Source: Anaerolineales bacterium
Lineage (GTDB): Bacteria; Chloroflexota; Anaerolineae; Anaerolineales; UBA4823
Direction: 5' to 3'
NCBI GenBank assembly: GCA_016932955.1
Contig: JAFGBV010000298.1
Span: 24,456-88,455, forward strand
DNA length: 64,000 nucleotides
Under the pieces are notes generated by a model, which was not told where the DNA came from, did not search any database, and saw only the letters and a program-made list of their open reading frames with translations. Of the stretch, positions 60,372-64,000 are shown piece by piece; the stretch's first letter is position 1, and every line of letters begins with the position of its first letter. The translations under genes and the position numbers were made by a program.

Positions 60372-63300
60372 TTATTTTTTAGCTGCCCTGGCTGGCGCAG
60401 GCGATTTCTTGGCTGGCGCTTTGGGCGCTGGTTTTTTGCCTGGCGGGACCTTTTGGGCGGGTGCCTTTCTCGCCGGCGCTTTGGGTGCCGGTTTTTTGTC
60501 TGCCGGGATAGAGGCAGCAGGCGTTCTGCGCGCGGGGGCTTTGGCGGCGGGTTTTACCCCTCCTTTGGCCGCACGGGCAGATCCTTTTTGGGCAGCGATC
60601 GGTTTTTTGGCGGCAGGCGCCTGGGCTTTCCCGCTTGGTGCGGTTTGGCGCTTCGTCGCGGCAGCCTTTTTGCTGGCGCCAGCAGCGCTAGTGCGCCCCC
60701 TGCGCCGCGGGGTGGGTTCAGCCTCCGGCAGGGCTACGTCCATGCTCAACTGCTGCGCAGTGCTGCGGCTGTGGCTGCGGCGCGGGACGGCGGGCTCTTC
60801 CGCAGCAGGCTTGGTAGCCCGCGGGCGGCGCGTGGGCTTCTCCGCGGGCGCTGTGAAGCTGGCTTGCCGCGCGGCGGGCGGGGGCGGGGCTTCTGCCTCC
60901 ACCGGCTCAGGCCTGGGCGGGCGCTTGGGCAGCACCGAGGGGCGGTCGGTGGGACGGGGCGGCTCCCAGGGGATGGTCAGGGCGATCACGCGGTCGTTGG
61001 CTTTGACATCCACCACCGCTTTACCCTGGGCGGCGCGCGTCTGCAGCGGGGCTTCGTCCAGGCGCAGGGCTTTGGGCGCCAGGCGGTTCATGTGCAGCGT
61101 GATGCGCTGGGTGCCTTTGCCCGCAGCCACCCCGGCCATTTGCGCCGTGCGCGGCAGCTTCCAGGCGATCACCCCCTGTCCATAGCGCCCCTGGACGGGG
61201 AACTGGGCGGGCTCGATACGCTTGCCGCGCCCGTCAGACGCAATCAGCAAGATCTCGCCCTTTTTGGGCACCAGCTCCATCCCGACCACCTCATCGCGCG
61301 CACCGAGCTTGATTGCCCCCACGCCAGCCGCCACCAGGCCCATTGGGCGCACCTCTTCTTCCGAAAAGCGGATTGCCATGCCGTCGGCGGTGACGATCAG
61401 CACCTCATCCTTGCCATTGGTCAGGCGCACCCAACCCAGCGCATCACCCTCGTTGACCTTGGCGAGCGTGAAGGCGCGCCCGGTCGGTCCGGGCAGCTCG
61501 GAAAGCTCACTCTTCTTCACCAGCCCCTGGCGGGTGATGGTGAACACATACCAGCCTTCCAGGCGCTCTTCTTTGGGCGGCAGGGTGAACAGGGCTGCCA
61601 GCGTGTCTTCATCGGACAGGGCAGAGATCTTATGGAACGGCGCTCCCTGGGCAGGATCCTCGGTCTCGGGCACCGCGTGGACGGGGATGCCGGCGGCTTC
61701 GCCCTGCTCCGAGACCAGGAAGAGCGTGTCGCGGGTGTTCACCAGGATCGCCTGCAGCGGGGCGGCAGTGCCGGAGAAGCGCGGCTGCTTGTCTTCTGGA
61801 GCGCGTGAAACCAGCCCTTCTGCAGTCACCTGCACCCACACCACCTGCTCCGGCAGCAGCTCCGAAACGGTGAGCACGGGCATTGACCCGCTGCCGCTGC
61901 CGGCTTTGGCAATCTGCGTGCGGCGGCGGTCGCTGTAGGCTTCCTTGACCAGGCGCAGCTCCTCGGCTACGGTCTGGCGCATCTTAAGCGGGGAACGCAG
62001 CAGGGCTTCCAGCGTCTTGATCAGCGCCGTCACTTCCTTGTATTCGTCCTCGATCTTCTTGCGCTCCAGCGCAGCCAGGCGCTTGAGCGGCATATCCAGG
62101 ATTGCCTGCGCCTGCACCTCGCTCAGCTTGTAGCGCTTCATCAGGCGCTCGCGGGCCTGGTCGGCGTCGGCGGAGCGGCGGATCAGGTCGATGATCTCGT
62201 CCAGGTGGCGCAGCGCCACGCGCAGCCCTTCGAGGATGTGGGCACGCTGGCGGGCTTTCTCCAGGTCATATTCGGCGCGGCGGCGGATGACCTCCAGGCG
62301 GTGCTCCAGGTAGACGCGCAGCGCTTGCTTAAGGCTCAGCATGCGCGGCTCGCCATCCACCAGGGCGAGCATGATGATCGAGAAAGTCGAGCGCATGGGT
62401 GTGCTCTTGTACAGGTCTTGCAGCACCTTCTCCGGCTCGGCGGTCTTGCTCAGCTCGATGACGATGCGCAGCCCGTGGCGGTCCGATTCGTCGCGCAGGT
62501 CGGCAATGCCCTCGATGCGCTCCTCGCGTGCCAGCTCGGCAATGCGCTCGATCAGCGAAGACTTGTTGGTCATGTAGGGCAGCTCAGTGACGATGATCCG
62601 CGTGCGCCCGCGGCTGATCTCTTCGATGTGCGCGCGTGCCTGGACGGTGACGCGCCCGCGCCCGGTGCCGTAAGCGGCGGTGAGGCCTTCTTCGCTGGCA
62701 TTCGGCACGATCAGCCCGCCGGTGGGGAAATCAGGCCCCTGGATGAAGCGCATCAGGTCTTCAACCGAAATATCGTCCAGCTTCTGCCAGTTTTCCAGCA
62801 TATGGGTGAGCGCACCCACCACCTCGCCCAGGTTGTGCGGCGGGACACTGGTGGACATGCCCACCGCGATGCCGGTGGCGCCGTTGACCAGCAGGTTAGG
62901 GATCGCCGCGGGAAGCACATCTGGCTCTTCCAGGGAGCTGTCGAAGTTGGGCGAGAAGTTCACCGTCTCTTTGCGGATGTCGCTGAGCATGTCCATTGCC
63001 GGGGGTGTCAGGCGCGCCTCTGTGTAGCGCATCGCCGCCGGGGGGTCACCATCCACGCTGCCGAAGTTGCCCTGCCCCTCAACGAGCAGGGTGCGCATGG
63101 AAAACTCCTGCGCCATGCGCGCCATCGCCTCGTACACCGTCAGGTCGCCGTGGGGGTGGTACTTGCCGAGCACCTCGCCCACGATGCGGGCAGATTTCTT
63201 GTAAGCGGTATCGGGGCGCAAGCCCATATCATACATCGCATACAAGATGCGCCGGTGCACGGGCTTCAGGCCATCGCGGGCGTCGGGCAGGGCGCGGGCA

Positions 63301-63383
63301 ACGATCACGCTCATCGCGTAATCGAGATAGGCTTGCTGCATCTCGCGGTCAATATCGACGGATTGGACCAAACCAACTTCCAT
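60372..63383 (-). CDS. gyrA: Type IIA topoisomerase subunit A (GyrA/ParC) with histone-H1-like tail
   Basis: 1003 residues. The N-terminal breakage-reunion domain has [17 protein letters not shown] (81-82 and 85 at the quinolone positions) and active-site Tyr120 in [11 protein letters not shown] coiled-coil arm and the C-terminal beta-pinwheel (~505-800) follow. The QRRGGKG GyrA box expected in blade 1 is not recognisable (that region reads [18 protein letters not shown]), so negative supercoiling activity is uncertain and a ParC-like role is possible. From ~806 to the end there is a Lys/Ala/Pro-rich tail ([20 protein letters not shown]). The partner GyrB/ParE is not in the window. Monocistronic here. 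Confidence 0.92.
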   Translation of the reverse strand: MEVGLVQSVDIDREMQQAYLDYAMSVIVARALPDARDGLKPVHRRILYAMYDMGLRPDTAYKKSARIVGEVLGKYHPHGDLTVYEAMARMAQEFSMRTLLVEGQGNFGSVDGDPPAAMRYTEARLTPPAMDMLSDIRKETVNFSPNFDSSLEEPDVLPAAIPNLLVNGATGIAVGMSTSVPPHNLGEVVGALTHMLENWQKLDDISVEDLMRFIQGPDFPTGGLIVPNASEEGLTAAYGTGRGRVTVQARAHIEEISRGRTRIIVTELPYMTNKSSLIERIAELAREERIEGIADLRDESDRHGLRIVIELSKTAEPEKVLQDLYKSTPMRSTFSIIMLALVDGEPRMLSLKQALRVYLEHRLEVIRRRAEYDLEKARQRAHILEGLRVALRHLDEIIDLIRRSADADQARERLMKRYKLSEVQAQAILDMPLKRLAALERKKIEDEYKEVTALIKTLEALLRSPLKMRQTVAEELRLVKEAYSDRRRTQIAKAGSGSGSMPVLTVSELLPEQVVWVQVTAEGLVSRAPEDKQPRFSGTAAPLQAILVNTRDTLFLVSEQGEAAGIPVHAVPETEDPAQGAPFHKISALSDEDTLAALFTLPPKEERLEGWYVFTITRQGLVKKSELSELPGPTGRAFTLAKVNEGDALGWVRLTNGKDEVLIVTADGMAIRFSEEEVRPMGLVAAGVGAIKLGARDEVVGMELVPKKGEILLIASDGRGKRIEPAQFPVQGRYGQGVIAWKLPRTAQMAGVAAGKGTQRITLHMNRLAPKALRLDEAPLQTRAAQGKAVVDVKANDRVIALTIPWEPPRPTDRPSVLPKRPPRPEPVEAEAPPPPAARQASFTAPAEKPTRRPRATKPAAEEPAVPRRSHSRSTAQQLSMDVALPEAEPTPRRRGRTSAAGASKKAAATKRQTAPSGKAQAPAAKKPIAAQKGSARAAKGGVKPAAKAPARRTPAASIPADKKPAPKAPARKAPAQKVPPGKKPAPKAPAKKSPAPARAAKK

Positions 63384-63444
63384 AATGCACTCTTTTCTAA
63401 GTGAAGCTTGCCCTCAGCTTAAACAGGCTCAAAGCGGGCATTCC

Positions 63445-64000
63445 TTATGCAGATTCAAATCGGGCGGTGAAGTGGCGCAGCAGGCGCGGGGCGTAGGTGA
63501 ACTTGTACCCGCGCACATCCTGCTTGCGCGCCATCACCCTGGCGGTGGCCTCGGCGACGTAATCCAGGTGAGATTGCGTGTAAACGCGGCGCGGGATGGC
63601 CAGGCGCACCAGCTCCAGTTGTGGGTAAACCATCACGCCCGTCTCAGGGGAGGGGTTGGCGAACATCACCGAGCCGATCTCCACGCCGCGGATGGCGCCC
63701 TCGCGGTACAGCTCCACCGCCAGCGCCTGCCCGGGGAAGAGCGCCTGGGGGATGTGGGGGAAGATGCGCCCGGCATCCAGGTAGATGGCATGCCCGCCGG
63801 GCGGCTCGACGATGGGCACGCCCAGCTCGAGCAGGCGCTCGCCGAGGTAGGCTGTCTGCCCCAGGCGGTAAGCCAGGTAGGCTTCATCCAGGCCCTCCCA
63901 GAGGCCGGTGGCGAGGGCATCCAGGTCACGCCCGGCCAGGCCGCCGTAGGTGGGGAAGCCCTCGCGCAGGATCAGCTCGTTGCAGGCGCGCTGGTAGAGC
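63445..64000 (-). CDS. Tryptophanase / tyrosine phenol-lyase family (beta-eliminating lyase), partial
   Basis: The minus-strand frame runs from the right edge to a stop at 63445. It gives LILREGFPTYGGLAGRDLDA, LDEAYLAYRLGQTAYLGERL, VEPPGGHAIYLDAG and VRLAIPRRVYTQSHLDYVAE. These match the C-terminal half of PLP-dependent beta-eliminating lyases (TnaA and TPL). Tryptophanase splits L-Trp to indole, pyruvate and ammonia; TPL does the same to Tyr. The PLP-lysine lies outside the window, so the two cannot be told apart here. N-terminus missing. Downstream of it on the same strand is the topoisomerase gene. Confidence 0.9.
   Translation of the reverse strand, partial: LYQRACNELILREGFPTYGGLAGRDLDALATGLWEGLDEAYLAYRLGQTAYLGERLLELGVPIVEPPGGHAIYLDAGRIFPHIPQALFPGQALAVELYREGAIRGVEIGSVMFANPSPETGVMVYPQLELVRLAIPRRVYTQSHLDYVAEATARVMARKQDVRGYKFTYAPRLLRHFTARFESA

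Noticed and set aside
60453..61808. A 451-codon plus-strand frame rich in Arg and Gly
   Set aside because: It lies wholly antisense to the topoisomerase gene. The long frame comes from the GC-rich third positions of the real gene, and it has no domain or ribosome site.
62205..63404. A 399-codon plus-strand frame
   Set aside because: Antisense to the conserved N-terminal part of the topoisomerase A gene; composition and lack of motifs mark it as a shadow.

Overview
The window reads as chromosomal DNA of a Chloroflexota bacterium, most likely class Anaerolineae. This is inferred from gene content, since no rRNA or marker search was possible. The clues are several histidine kinases with multi-span membrane sensors, a MalT-type LuxR activator, a deazaflavin (F420)-type nitroreductase, Pro/Thr-rich LysM and LCP envelope proteins, and many lipoproteins. 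The sequence is moderately GC-rich and dense with genes. It carries two tRNAs: an initiator tRNA-fMet and tRNA-Leu(CAG). I see no rRNA, CRISPR array or intact transposase.

Layout. 1-2069 (minus): a compact operon of an HExxH protein, a short Nudix protein and a J-domain protein cut by the left edge. 2277-5835 (plus): a secreted beta-helix lipoprotein and a 7TM/PAS histidine kinase. 6086-11025 (plus): a WYL regulator with an upstream palindrome, a coupled 41-residue membrane peptide and a GyrI-like protein, then a HEAT-like protein, two paralogous alpha-toroid proteins and an F420-type reductase. 11137-14243: a DUF2807 lipoprotein, a GNAT acetyltransferase, an OB-like membrane protein and an AAA/DUF4143 ATPase. 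14450-19399: a LuxR/MalT regulator followed by an ABC-2 exporter set whose first ribosome binding site can fold into a hairpin. 19862-24723: an esterase, a membrane protein, and a CBS, ferric-reductase, 30-residue peptide and PsiE-like cluster. 24726-26446 (minus): DinB and AlaX. 26531-31390: a second 7TM histidine kinase, then fur-feoA-feoB-feoC behind a perfect Fur box and a CRP-like site. 31433-37046: a 2-hydroxyacid dehydrogenase, TypA/BipA, an EamA transporter, an RNA methyltransferase and a cysteine-rich protein.

37036-45237 is rich in signalling: a 1083-residue hybrid kinase followed by a REC-kinase protein, a B12-binding-type radical SAM enzyme, and a NarL-type kinase/regulator pair. 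45308-49375 is the oddest stretch. It holds a solute-binding-fold protein without a signal peptide, coupled to a membrane-anchored WD40 protein. Next to these is a junkyard of a decapitated histidine kinase, a broken carbohydrate-binding (DUF4353) gene, a dispersed 12-mer and a fossil of a PIN toxin gene. 49369-52578 holds a PD40/FG-GAP lipoprotein and an intact RHH-PIN toxin-antitoxin pair, the likely relative of the fossil.

53568-60361 is a cell-envelope cluster. It starts with a GAF kinase whose phospho-acceptor His is replaced by Gln, followed by LysM, LCP, TIM-barrel/NTF2 and polysaccharide-deacetylase proteins. 60372-63383 encodes a type IIA topoisomerase subunit A without a recognisable GyrA box, with a histone-H1-like tail of about 198 residues and with substitutions at the quinolone-resistance positions. 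The right edge cuts a tryptophanase / tyrosine phenol-lyase gene.
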